Made by a program: the position numbers and the translations under genes. A DNA stretch of 12,105 bases from an uncultured Pseudomonadota bacterium. Lineage in GTDB: Bacteria; SAR324; NAC60-12. Position 1 is the first letter of the stretch. Every line of letters begins with the position of its first letter. The DNA is taken from contig CAJXDX010000044.1 of the NCBI GenBank assembly GCA_913052275.1, positions 1 to 12,105 of the forward strand, given 5' to 3'. This document shows positions 1-8,032 of the stretch, in pieces. The notes beneath the pieces were generated by a model. The model saw nothing but the letters and a program-made list of their open reading frames with translations, searched no databases and was not told where the DNA came from.

Positions 1-2484
1 TTAAAATAACCCGCTTACAGTGAATTCAAACCTGTCAGGGGTTTCATGAGGACGTTTATCTAATTTCATTCCATATTCGAAGCGCAATACCCCCATCGGT
101 GTAATAACCCGAACTCCAAAGCCTGAACTTTTACGAAGATCAAAAAAACCGGGTTCTTTTTCACCAAGCAGTTTATATTGCTCTGATTCAGCATTGACGT
201 TTCCCGCATCCAAAAATACCAGACCACGTACAAAACTATTCTCATCTTGACTGAACGGAAACAGTAATTCAAGATTAAAGACCCTTTCAGAAATACCACC
301 GCTTTTCAATTCCTGCAGTTCACTGGAACTCAAACCTGCGGTTCTACTGTCATAGGTTTTCGTCAGTTGATAGCCAAGTTCATCAGTGATCACTCTGTAT
401 TGACGATAGAGCAACTGCTCGCTTGTTCCAAATGGACCTGAAATGTTGTAATAGTAGTGTCCCCTCACCGAGTCAATTCCTCCAATCCGGTATCTGTCTT
501 CTGAAGGAATAGGTGAATCCCCCTGTTCCTGTAAAAGTCCCCAACGACCCTTTGCCATTAATATTAGAGTATTTGCCAGATTTAAAGACCAAAATTGCTG
601 ATACTGTAGGCGGTATTCTCTTAATTGTATATTTCCGCCAAATGGTGTTCCTGTTTGGATCACGCTAAAGGATGTTTTGATTCCTGAACTCGGGAAGATG
701 GGATGATTGACTGAATTGTAAGTAATTGCAGGTGCAACTGATCGTTTATAAAGATCATCTCCTGAGTCAGTAAAAAGGCGGTCGAGAGCGCTTATTTGTG
801 TTGAGAATCGTAAATCACGAAAATACAGAGGAGTACCCAGGCTGAAGCCGTAACTGTTTTCTGTGATAACTCCACGCTCGAATTCTGTGGAATCCTGAAC
901 ATTGCTTCTTGAAGCAAATACAGAACCTGAAACATGTGTATCAAAAAGCCTTGGATCAATCAATGTTGTATCAAATCTTTTTTGAACACTTTGCTCCGCA
1001 AACTGTGCACTTAAGCGCAATGTTCTGCCTGTTCCGAATAAATTCCCCTTGGAAAGCGTAACTCCACCACTAAATCCGGAAAAGTCGCTATATCCAATCT
1101 GTGCCTGAAAAGTGCCAGTCTGTGCTTCCTTAAGACGGGCAAGTATATCCATCATGTTGTCTTCCTGATCACGAGGAGAACGCTCTAAAACAACTCCTGA
1201 CTGAAAAAATCCAAGGCGGTTTAGATTTTCCTGACTGAGACGCAGTTTTTTACCATTAAACAACTCTTCTTCCTGCAATTCAAACTCACGTCTGATCACA
1301 TGATCTCTTGTTTCTACATTTCCGGCTATTTCCAGGCGGCCTATATATGCTTTCTCTCCCTTTACAACACGGTAGGTTACATCCACAGTTTTTGAATCTT
1401 CATGAATCCTTGTTTCCGGAATAACTCTGACAAAGGCGTAACCCTGCTCATGATATATTTCACTTAATGCTGAACGATCCCTGTTCTGCAGGAAAGGATT
1501 ATAGATTTCCCCTTCTTCCAGCAGCAAATCTTCAATCAATTTATTTTTTTCCCCCAGTAAATCACCTGAAACATCAATCTTTCCGGTGAAATATTGATTA
1601 CCTTCAGAAATATTCAACCTTACATCAACACGACTGTAATCAGGATTGTGAATCAGCGTAACATCAGGTTTTTCAATAAAAACTTTAATGAATCCATTTT
1701 TCAGGTAGTGCTGGGTGATCATTGAGAGATCCTGGTTGATCATTTCTTCCCTGAAAAGTCCGGATTGATTTGCCCAGGAGACACAATCTATTTCAGAACT
1801 GAGGATGAATCTTTTGATGTCGAGTTCAGAGTAAAATTTAGTTCCGGAAATATATATATCAGAAAGATATACACGAGGTTTTTCTTCAACTACAAAAATT
1901 ACTCGAAACTTCTTTCCTTCAGTTTGAACTTCAGAATCAATGGTTTCAATTCTGCTGTTGACTTTAACTCTGGGATAACCCTCACTTCGGTAATGTTCCA
2001 GGATAATCTGTTTATTCACAGTAATTTTTTCCGGGTCATATGGATCATGCTGTACAAGTGTCATCTTTTCCTCAATTTCAGTACGTTCAGCCAGCAAAAT
2101 ACCTTCGAATTTTATTTCAGCCAGTCGTGGTCTTTCACTGACTACAAAACGCAGCAAATAGCCTTTAAGACCGGATCCATCTTCATCCTGCTGTTCGACT
2201 TCTGCAGTGACATCCTCAAACAGATTCATTTGGAAAATTGAATGTACGTCCCTGCGAATCATCTTGCGGTCAAGAGGCTCTCCTACCTGACTCTCAATCA
2301 AAAACATAATTTGGGATGATTCCAGATCAGAAGTGCCTTTTATTTCAATTTCAGAAATTTGGGCTGTTGTATCAGCATTTTCTAACTGTTGTGCTTTAAC
2401 TGTCTTAATGAAAATGCCAGAGGAAAATACACCCAGAAAAGCAATTATCGCTAAAAAACGAAAAACTGAAAACGGGGTGTTCAT
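1..2484 (-). CDS. bamA: Outer membrane protein assembly factor BamA (Omp85 family)
   Basis: The central pore of the BAM complex folds and inserts beta-barrel proteins into the outer membrane. The 827-residue length is normal for BamA. Residues 1-31 form a signal peptide with a hydrophobic core at 10-26 and likely cleavage after VKA. Five POTRA repeats follow at roughly 42-118, 119-202, 203-296, 297-377 and 378-454, then a 16-strand-type barrel from about 458 to the end. The L6 lock motif appears as GGIDSVRGH at 668-676, with Arg674 conserved and His where Phe or Tyr is usual. The end shows the family signature (SPMG-like TPMGVLRFEYG at 795-805) and a terminal Phe, the beta-signal recognised during its own insertion. 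The stop is TAA at bases 1-3, so the gene is complete. It starts 52 bases after lolD, probably in the same transcript. No clear Shine-Dalgarno precedes the ATG; the start rests on the signal peptide. TamA is less likely because it has three POTRAs. Confidence 0.95.
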   Translation of the reverse strand: MNTPFSVFRFLAIIAFLGVFSSGIFIKTVKAQQLENADTTAQISEIEIKGTSDLESSQIMFLIESQVGEPLDRKMIRRDVHSIFQMNLFEDVTAEVEQQDEDGSGLKGYLLRFVVSERPRLAEIKFEGILLAERTEIEEKMTLVQHDPYDPEKITVNKQIILEHYRSEGYPRVKVNSRIETIDSEVQTEGKKFRVIFVVEEKPRVYLSDIYISGTKFYSELDIKRFILSSEIDCVSWANQSGLFREEMINQDLSMITQHYLKNGFIKVFIEKPDVTLIHNPDYSRVDVRLNISEGNQYFTGKIDVSGDLLGEKNKLIEDLLLEEGEIYNPFLQNRDRSALSEIYHEQGYAFVRVIPETRIHEDSKTVDVTYRVVKGEKAYIGRLEIAGNVETRDHVIRREFELQEEELFNGKKLRLSQENLNRLGFFQSGVVLERSPRDQEDNMMDILARLKEAQTGTFQAQIGYSDFSGFSGGVTLSKGNLFGTGRTLRLSAQFAEQSVQKRFDTTLIDPRLFDTHVSGSVFASRSNVQDSTEFERGVITENSYGFSLGTPLYFRDLRFSTQISALDRLFTDSGDDLYKRSVAPAITYNSVNHPIFPSSGIKTSFSVIQTGTPFGGNIQLREYRLQYQQFWSLNLANTLILMAKGRWGLLQEQGDSPIPSEDRYRIGGIDSVRGHYYYNISGPFGTSEQLLYRQYRVITDELGYQLTKTYDSRTAGLSSSELQELKSGGISERVFNLELLFPFSQDENSFVRGLVFLDAGNVNAESEQYKLLGEKEPGFFDLRKSSGFGVRVITPMGVLRFEYGMKLDKRPHETPDRFEFTVSGLF

Positions 2485-2536
2485 TAAGGAATAAAGTTAT
2501 GTTATACAGGCAGAGTAAAAAGCTTTTGAGGAAAAC

Positions 2537-3220
2537 TTATTTATTCGCAATCAAATGTAATTGTCCATTTTCCATGCGATACTGAAATTGCATTTTAGAT
2601 GCAAGTGAGGGGTTATGGGTAATCATTATAAATGTCGTTTGATGTTCTTGATTTAGTCGAAGCAGAATATCCATCACCTGCACGCCTGTTTCTTCATCAA
2701 GATTGCCGGTCGGTTCATCAGCCAGAACAATACGGGGGTTGTTTATTAATGCACGTGCGATAGCAACTCGCTGCTGTTCTCCTCCGGAAAGCTGTGAGGG
2801 TTTATGAAATGCACGCTCAGCCAAGCCAACTTTTTCCAGCAGATCAATAGCATTCTTTTTCACAACTCCAGTGTTTTCCCCATGTATCAACCGTGGAATC
2901 ATGACATTTTCAAGAGCGTTGAAATCATTTAAAAGTTGATGAAACTGGAAGATAAAGCCAATTGATTCATTCCGAAATTGTGCTGCCTGATTGCGTGTAA
3001 AACCCGTCAGATCTTTTCCGTCAAGATACAGCTGCCCCTGGTCGATGCTTTCAAGAGTTCCAAGCGTATGCAGGAATGTACTTTTGCCCGTACCTGAAGC
3101 TCCAACAATTGCAACAGTAGAACCGGAAATTACTTCAAAATTCAGCCCCTTTAATATATGCAGTTTGTGTCCCTCTCCATCGAAATAGCTCTTGTGCAGA
3201 TTAGAGACTTCAATTTGCAT
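2537..3220 (-). CDS. lolD: Lipoprotein-releasing ABC transporter ATP-binding protein LolD
   Basis: This cytoplasmic ATPase would power the LolCE complex, which extracts outer-membrane lipoproteins from the inner membrane and hands them to LolA. At 227 residues it is a single ABC domain. Visible motifs are Walker A GASGTGKST (40-48), the Q-loop in FQFHQLLNDFNALENVM (91-107), the signature LSGGEQQR (144-151), Walker B IVLADEP (164-170), the D-loop GNLD (172-175) and the switch His202. The FQFHQLL...ALENVM stretch is the LolD version of the Q-loop and favours LolD over the related MacB or FtsE ATPases. No LolC or LolE permease gene is in the window, so the partner must be encoded elsewhere. The acyl-CoA ligase ends 74 bases upstream and bamA begins 52 bases downstream. 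The lolD-bamA order is familiar in deltaproteobacteria. The ribosome binding site is weak. Confidence 0.92.
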   Translation of the reverse strand: MQIEVSNLHKSYFDGEGHKLHILKGLNFEVISGSTVAIVGASGTGKSTFLHTLGTLESIDQGQLYLDGKDLTGFTRNQAAQFRNESIGFIFQFHQLLNDFNALENVMIPRLIHGENTGVVKKNAIDLLEKVGLAERAFHKPSQLSGGEQQRVAIARALINNPRIVLADEPTGNLDEETGVQVMDILLRLNQEHQTTFIMITHNPSLASKMQFQYRMENGQLHLIANK

Positions 3221-3294
3221 AACATCAAGGGAATCTTTAGGTAAACTAAGACACAGAAAAGAAAGTGTATGTTACAAAAACATCCGAGTCTTGA

Positions 3295-5085
3295 TCATTC
3301 TGAATAAAGACTTTCAATCTGATCCTTAAACTTCTGCTCCACGACTTCCCTTTTAAGCTTCAGAGTTGGAGTCAGCAAACCGTTGTCGATACTCCATTCT
3401 TCAGCAAGAAGAGCAAAATTTTGCGGATGTTCAAAGGTTTTGAAATCTTTTCCGTAAAGTGTTAGTTGTTCCCGGAATAAATCTCGAATGCTCGATTCAT
3501 TTAATAGGCTTTCTCCGCTTCCGGATATTCCATTGCTCTGAGCATATTGTTCAACAGCCGGCATCGCCGCTACAATCAAAGCAACATTGTTTGGTCGATT
3601 GAAACCATAAAGCATCACCTGATCAATATAGGCACTCAGTTTAAGTGTTTCTTCTAATGGTGCAGGAGCAACATATTCTCCAATATCAAGTTTATATTGT
3701 TCCTTTACTCGTCCTGTAATGTACAGGTAGCCTTCTGAATCTAAATGCCCTAAATCTCCTGTTCTCAATCCGCCATCAGCTGTGATGGTTTCATTTGTTT
3801 TTTCCGGTAGATTGTGATAACCGAGCATGATATTTTCTCCGTATGCCACAATCTCTCCGTCTTCTTCTTTGGAACCCTGAACTGAATTATCGATTTCGAT
3901 CTTTACTCCCGGTAAAGGCTTGCCGACAGATCCGAATCTTCTTGCACCTGGATAATTAACTGTTAACGCAGCAGAATTTTCACTTAAACCATAACCTTCA
4001 TACAGGCTGATGCCAAGGTCATTCACAAATTCTGCCACATCTGGACTCAAAGCACTGGCTCCGCTAACAGCAATGCGTAAATTCCCGCCGAAGCGATTTA
4101 ACACTTTCTTGAATATAATTTTGCGTGCCAGAGTAAGGGTTAAATTCTCCATAAACCCCAATGCCTCGCCTTCTCGTTCACGCTTGGCCTGCTTTAACCC
4201 TGCATAGAACAAAGAACGTATAAAACCAGGTTTTTCCTGCATTTGTCCTGTCAAACGCTCATAAATACGGTTATATACTCTGGGAACAGCAAAAAACATA
4301 CTGGGTTTAACCACTGCAAGTTCTTCAATTAGAGTATTGACATCTTCAACCAGCCCTGCCGAACCACCGGAATTTATCAAACCATGTACTTCCGCAACCT
4401 GGCCAAAAACGTGTGCCCATGGCAAAAATGCCAAAGAACGGTCATTTTCAGTCATTCCAAGCAAGGGCAAAACCGCCTGGCATTCAAAAATAATATTTCT
4501 ATGACTCAGAATCACCCCTTTGGGATCACCTGTTGTTCCGGAAGTGTAGATCATTCCCATAGGTGAACCTGATTCAGGCTGCTGTGCTTCAACAGGATTT
4601 TCACGTCCTGTTTTCAACAAATCATCATAAGTTTTAACTTCCTGTGAACTGCTTCCGGAAATCAAAACTACATGTTCCAGCGAATCTACACGTTCAGGAA
4701 AATCAAGAGTTTGTTCCAGTACAGTTGGGTTTGAAACAAGAAGCACTTTTGCAGAACAGTCCCTGACAATGTATTCCCATTCCTTTGCCAATTGAGTCTC
4801 ATACATGGGGATATGCTGTCCGCACAAACCATAGGTAGCATAGGCAGATACTGCCCATTCTTCCGTGTTTTTGGAGATTATTGCTACTTTATCTCCGGAA
4901 GAAACACCTAATGATGCCAGTCCTCCACGAAAATCATCTACCTTTTCTGCAAACTGCTCATAAGTAGTCCACTCATAAATTCCGTCGCGTTTTGTACCGA
5001 ATAAAGGACGATCAGCATAAAGCTTTCGCGAATTATCCAGCATTTCAATTAAATTTTTGTAAGTACCTTGTGATGATACAGTCAT
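3295..5085 (-). CDS. Long-chain fatty acid-CoA ligase (AMP-forming)
   Basis: This enzyme activates fatty acids to acyl-CoA through an acyl-adenylate, feeding lipid synthesis or beta-oxidation. Counted from the ATG at 5085 it has 596 residues. ANL-superfamily motifs are present: the P-loop YTSGTTGDPKG (180-190), YEGYGLSEN (362-370), the ATP-ribose Asp in RTGDLG (441-446), the hinge GRVKEQYKLDIGEYVAP (458-474), and LLTPTLKLKR near the C-terminus with Lys576 as the likely adenylation lysine. The KEQYKL-type hinge belongs to the long-chain ACSL/FadD-like group rather than to acetyl-CoA synthetases. No signal peptide or transmembrane segment is visible. A TTG four codons upstream (5097) also keeps the frame open, but it overlaps the GGAGG ribosome site, so the ATG is preferred. 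The exact chain-length preference cannot be read. It leads the fadD-lolD-bamA group; 117 bases separate it from pyrC. Confidence 0.9.
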   Translation of the reverse strand: MTVSSQGTYKNLIEMLDNSRKLYADRPLFGTKRDGIYEWTTYEQFAEKVDDFRGGLASLGVSSGDKVAIISKNTEEWAVSAYATYGLCGQHIPMYETQLAKEWEYIVRDCSAKVLLVSNPTVLEQTLDFPERVDSLEHVVLISGSSSQEVKTYDDLLKTGRENPVEAQQPESGSPMGMIYTSGTTGDPKGVILSHRNIIFECQAVLPLLGMTENDRSLAFLPWAHVFGQVAEVHGLINSGGSAGLVEDVNTLIEELAVVKPSMFFAVPRVYNRIYERLTGQMQEKPGFIRSLFYAGLKQAKREREGEALGFMENLTLTLARKIIFKKVLNRFGGNLRIAVSGASALSPDVAEFVNDLGISLYEGYGLSENSAALTVNYPGARRFGSVGKPLPGVKIEIDNSVQGSKEEDGEIVAYGENIMLGYHNLPEKTNETITADGGLRTGDLGHLDSEGYLYITGRVKEQYKLDIGEYVAPAPLEETLKLSAYIDQVMLYGFNRPNNVALIVAAMPAVEQYAQSNGISGSGESLLNESSIRDLFREQLTLYGKDFKTFEHPQNFALLAEEWSIDNGLLTPTLKLKREVVEQKFKDQIESLYSE

Positions 5086-5090
5086 AACTA

Positions 5091-5095
5091 CCTCC
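5091..5095 (-). promoter_or_regulatory. Ribosome binding site that fixes the acyl-CoA ligase start
   Basis: On the minus strand GGAGG is followed by TAGTT and then ATG at 5085-5083, an ideal five-base spacing. It is the strongest Shine-Dalgarno in the window. It rules out the TTG at 5097-5095, whose codon shares base 5095 with this site. Confidence 0.85.
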
Positions 5096-5202
5096 AAAAA
5101 TTATTTTATTTCAGATTTGCTTCTCAGAGTTTTTACCAAACTATGTTTTCATTTCAGGATAAATAATATTAAATTAATACACTCTATCCTAACTTTTTAT
5201 GA

Positions 5203-6516
5203 TCATGATGCAAAGCAGATTTCTTTTCCACGGACACTTTTGTTAACCTCACCATTTAAAAAAACAGTTTGACCATTGACAATCGTTCGTACCGGCCAGC
5301 CCTGCAGTTCCATCCCATCAAAAGGAGACCAGTTTACCCTTGTGTGCAATTTCCCATTTGTAACCTTTTTCTTTAATGACATATTAATTAATGCCAGATC
5401 TGCATCCTGCCCTACTTCAATCCTTCCTTTTCCATGCATCTTGTAAAGTTTAGCAGGAGATTCTGACATCCAGTAAACCACTTCCGGCAGCGTGCATAAA
5501 TCTCTGTTAACACGGTCCAGCATCAAGGCAAGTGAAGTTTCTACTCCGGGCATTCCGGACGGTGACTTGCCATAAGGCTGCTCTTTTTCAGCCAAAGTAT
5601 GAGGTGCGTGGTCAGTTGCAATACAGTCAATGATCCCGTCTTTAAGAGCCTGCCAAAGAGCAACGGTGTGACGCTTTGTACGTATTGGAGGGTTCATTTG
5701 TGCCTTGGTTCCGAGATGTTCATAACATTCCGGAGAGGTAAGCACCAGATGCTGTGGACAAACTTCAGTTGAAATGTGATGTTCACGTGGTAATGTACGC
5801 AGAAAGTCACATTCTTCTTCAGTGGTGAGATGCAATATATGCAGTCGACGCTGATATTTTAGTGACAGCCTTACTGCAAGTTTTGTAGCACTTAGAGCAG
5901 CTGATTCATCTCTGATACGTGAATGAACGCGTACATCATCAAAATCCTTCATTAATTTACGGTTTGCTTGAAGAATACTTTCGTCTTCAGCATGAACTGC
6001 AATTAATTTTGTTCCATTTGCAAAAATGCTTTCCAGAATGTCCGGGTCGTCCACAAGCAAATCTCCGGTGGAGGCACCCATGAAAATTTTTATTCCGCAG
6101 ACATTTTCAACAGCATTAAGCTCTTCCAGATTATCCGGTGTTGCGCCGATAAAAAACCCATAATTTACAACGGATTTTTCTGCAGCAAGCTGTTTTTTTT
6201 CTTCCATCCGTTTTCTAGTTGTTACCGGAGGATTATTATTCGGCATGTCCAGAAAACTGGTAACACCTCCTGCTGCTGCGGCACATGAACCGCTGTGCAA
6301 ATCTTCTTTATGATCTGCTCCAGGTTCGCGAAAATGAACCTGAGGGTCTATAATTCCCGGAATTAAAAACAACCCTTCGGCATCAACTACTTCACCAACG
6401 TCCGGAATTTCAGAGCCTATCGCATTTATTACTCCATTGATCACTGAAACATCGGTCTTCTGGATATTTCCCGGAAGAACAACACCTGCATTCCGGATTG
6501 TTAGCGATGATTTCAT
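5203..6516 (-). CDS. pyrC: Dihydroorotase-family cyclic amidohydrolase
   Basis: It probably interconverts N-carbamoyl-aspartate and dihydroorotate, the third step of pyrimidine synthesis. The 437-residue length fits the class I-type enzymes. Metal-site landmarks of the amidohydrolase barrel are DPQVHFREPG (57-66), GIKIFMGAST with Lys143 as a candidate carboxylated lysine, His175 in VHAED, His229 in HILHL, and the catalytic Asp302 in ATDHAPH. MNPPIRT (274-280), SGMPGVETSL (320-329) and NWSPFDG (395-401) are dihydroorotase or allantoinase features. The first His of the usual HxH pair is Gln59 here (see findings). Allantoinase or a non-catalytic homologue is the main alternative. The ATG overlaps the hemB stop as ATGA, and GGAAG lies six bases upstream inside hemB, so translation is probably coupled. 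No terminator is visible after the TGA stop. Confidence 0.85.
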   Translation of the reverse strand: MKSSLTIRNAGVVLPGNIQKTDVSVINGVINAIGSEIPDVGEVVDAEGLFLIPGIIDPQVHFREPGADHKEDLHSGSCAAAAGGVTSFLDMPNNNPPVTTRKRMEEKKQLAAEKSVVNYGFFIGATPDNLEELNAVENVCGIKIFMGASTGDLLVDDPDILESIFANGTKLIAVHAEDESILQANRKLMKDFDDVRVHSRIRDESAALSATKLAVRLSLKYQRRLHILHLTTEEECDFLRTLPREHHISTEVCPQHLVLTSPECYEHLGTKAQMNPPIRTKRHTVALWQALKDGIIDCIATDHAPHTLAEKEQPYGKSPSGMPGVETSLALMLDRVNRDLCTLPEVVYWMSESPAKLYKMHGKGRIEVGQDADLALINMSLKKKVTNGKLHTRVNWSPFDGMELQGWPVRTIVNGQTVFLNGEVNKSVRGKEICFAS

Positions 6517-7499
6517 TTAAAACTTCCAAAATCCGCACGAAGAATAGCAGCAGCGTCTTTTGCAAAATAAGTCAGGATCATATCTGCCCCTGCACGCTTT
6601 ATTGACAAAAGCATTTCCATCATTGCAAGGTCACGGTCAAGCAAGCCTTTTTCTGCGGCTGAAACAACCATCGCGTATTCTCCGGAAACATTGTATGCGG
6701 CAATTGGAGCGTCAAAGGCTTCCCGTACTCGAGTGATTACATCCAGATAAGCCAAAGCAGGTTTTATCATGACAACATCTGCTCCTTCCTCCAGGTCCAA
6801 GGCAATTTCCTTCATTGCTTCACGAGCGTTGGCGGGGTCCATCTGATAAGTTTTCTTGTGCCCGCTTGGAGCGGACTGCAGCGCGCCTCGAAAAGGTCCA
6901 TAAAAACATGAAGCGAATTTTGCTGAGTAAGCAAGAATTCCGACATGAGAAAAGCCCTGTACGTCCAAAGCTTTTCTTATTGCGCCAACTCTTCCGTCCA
7001 TCATATCTGAAGGTGCAATCCAGTCTGCTCCTGCTTCGGCGTGCGAAAGAGCCATTTTGCAGAGAACTTCCACAGATTCGTCATTTACGATCTCTCCATC
7101 AATTACCAGTCCGTCATGTCCGTGAGTTGTGTAGGGGTCAAGGGCAACATCTGATTGAACACACATTTCCGGGACCGCAGCCTTTATTGCGCGAATTGCG
7201 TTTTGAACCAGCCCTTCAGGGTCATATGACTTCGTAGCCACTTCATCCTTGACTGCAGAAAATCCAAATAAGTTAACAGCACCAACACCAAGAGAATATA
7301 GTTCTTCACACTCACGAACAATTTCATCGGCGGACAAGCGGAATTGACCGGGCATGCTGTCAATTGGATCACGGACGGATTTACCTTCCGTGACAAAAAT
7401 GGGATAAATCAACTGTCGGGGAGAAAGTTCAGTTTCCCGCACCATTCCACGTATGGGGGCGGTGCGCCTTAAACGTCTGGGGCGATACACCAAATCCAT
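6513..7499 (-). CDS. hemB: Delta-aminolevulinic acid dehydratase (porphobilinogen synthase)
   Basis: This cytoplasmic enzyme condenses two 5-aminolevulinate molecules into porphobilinogen, the second common step of heme and other tetrapyrrole synthesis. The 328-residue length is typical. The two Schiff-base lysines are Lys194 in YSAKFAS and Lys246 in VMIKPAL. FYGPFRGAL (199-207) and YNVSGEYAM (269-277) are family landmarks. The metal region reads DVALDPYTTHGHDG (117-130), with Asp121 and Asp129 where Zn-dependent enzymes carry cysteines. By family knowledge this marks the Mg/alkali-responsive class rather than the Zn class. The TGA stop overlaps the pyrC ATG. The start ATG at 7499 gives the normal N-terminus (YRPRRLRR...), although the Shine-Dalgarno is poor. 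Two stem-loops lie upstream, between it and the AbrB-type gene, and may separate or control its expression. Confidence 0.95.
   Translation of the reverse strand: MDLVYRPRRLRRTAPIRGMVRETELSPRQLIYPIFVTEGKSVRDPIDSMPGQFRLSADEIVRECEELYSLGVGAVNLFGFSAVKDEVATKSYDPEGLVQNAIRAIKAAVPEMCVQSDVALDPYTTHGHDGLVIDGEIVNDESVEVLCKMALSHAEAGADWIAPSDMMDGRVGAIRKALDVQGFSHVGILAYSAKFASCFYGPFRGALQSAPSGHKKTYQMDPANAREAMKEIALDLEEGADVVMIKPALAYLDVITRVREAFDAPIAAYNVSGEYAMVVSAAEKGLLDRDLAMMEMLLSIKRAGADMILTYFAKDAAAILRADFGSFK
6523..6527 (-). promoter_or_regulatory. Ribosome binding site of pyrC within the end of hemB
   Basis: The minus strand reads GGAAG, six bases (TTTTAA), then the pyrC ATG at 6516-6514. It lies inside the last hemB codons, which supports the overlapping start and translational coupling. 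Confidence 0.7.
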
Positions 7500-7535
7500 T
7501 ACATAACCATATAGATAAACCTAAGTGCAAAAGAG

Positions 7536-7560
7536 TGGTGAATTTTTACATAATTCACCA
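7536..7560 (-). promoter_or_regulatory. Nine-bp hairpin in the hemB leader
   Basis: TGGTGAATT at 7536-7544 pairs perfectly with AATTCACCA at 7552-7560 around a seven-base loop. It ends 36 bases before the hemB ATG. On the minus strand it is followed by CTCTTTTGC, a short and interrupted T-run. It could be a weak terminator, an attenuator-like leader element or a protein-binding inverted repeat; the sequence does not decide. Confidence 0.55.
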
Positions 7561-7585
7561 GCTTTGCTGCGTTAATAAAGGAAGG

Positions 7586-7616
7586 AAACACTCAAAATTC
7601 TATTTTATGAGTGCTT
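7586..7616 (-). terminator. Probable terminator of the AbrB-type gene
   Basis: In the minus-strand transcript AAGCACTCA pairs with UGAGUGUUU: nine pairs including one G-U, with a 13-base loop (7595-7607). The descending arm ends in UUU and is followed by CCTTCCTTT. It begins 12 bases after the stop of the upstream gene. The T-tract is imperfect, so termination may be partial. Confidence 0.45.
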
Positions 7617-7628
7617 AAAAGAAGTTAG

Positions 7629-7991
7629 TTAGCTTGCCGATTTTTCAATAATAATTTTATTTTTCCCAGATCGGCGAATAACAATGTTATCGCCTTTATT
7701 CCAGTTCAGTTCCTGAAATATCTGTTGTGGAATAATTACCCGTTTGGAAACTCCAGCTTTGCCAGATGTTCTAACAGTATCATAGTGTTTTCGTTTTATT
7801 GTTTTTGAAACTTTATTTGTTGCTCTCTTTTTTGCAAACTGGGGAGGAATTTCACCAAGTTTAATTGCAGCGCTGAGCAAACGTGCTTTTAATGTATATA
7901 CAGGAATTTTTAGTGCTTTTGCTGTTGCACTCATATTATTATTTGCGGCAAGTGCTCTTACCTTATTTAAAAAATCCGCATCTCTTTTCAT
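7629..7991 (-). CDS. Small HTH plus AbrB/SpoVT-type DNA-binding protein
   Basis: This is a 120-residue basic protein, probably a transcription regulator. Residues about 15-40 (MSATAKALKIPVYTLKARL in the middle) look like a helix-turn-helix. A lysine-rich linker covers 53-70. Residues 79-117 match the swapped-hairpin AbrB fold: VSKRVIIPQQIFQELNWNKG, then DNIVIRR and IIIEK, following the family pattern of an IP-x-x-I...L...GD core. AbrB domains act as dimers; many are antitoxins or global regulators. No toxin-like gene adjoins it, so an antitoxin role is not supported here. AAAAGG lies five bases before the ATG and supports the start. An inverted repeat upstream may be its operator and a stem-loop follows the stop, suggesting its own transcript. 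It is AT-richer than hemB and could be horizontally acquired. Confidence 0.72.
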   Translation of the reverse strand: MKRDADFLNKVRALAANNNMSATAKALKIPVYTLKARLLSAAIKLGEIPPQFAKKRATNKVSKTIKRKHYDTVRTSGKAGVSKRVIIPQQIFQELNWNKGDNIVIRRSGKNKIIIEKSAS

Positions 7992-8032
7992 TACAACCTT
8001 TTTTATCTGAATTGTTATTAATAAAATCTATA

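Noticed and set aside
1765..2241. Plus-strand open frame of 158 codons
   Set aside because: It lies wholly inside bamA, has no ribosome site or recognisable domain, and its composition is what an antisense shadow gives.
3269..3283. ATGTT/AACAT hairpin between the acyl-CoA ligase and lolD
   Set aside because: Only five A/T-rich pairs with no proper T-tract; not distinguishable from chance.
5086..5097. TTG start giving four extra residues to the acyl-CoA ligase
   Set aside because: The extension overlaps the GGAGG ribosome site that serves the ATG at 5085.
6815..7237. Plus-strand open frame of 140 codons
   Set aside because: It is antisense to the conserved core of hemB and encodes an Arg/Leu-rich sequence without family features.
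7629..7991. Toxin-antitoxin module based on the AbrB domain
   Set aside because: No small toxin-like frame adjoins it on either strand, and flanking genes are hemB and a large membrane protein.
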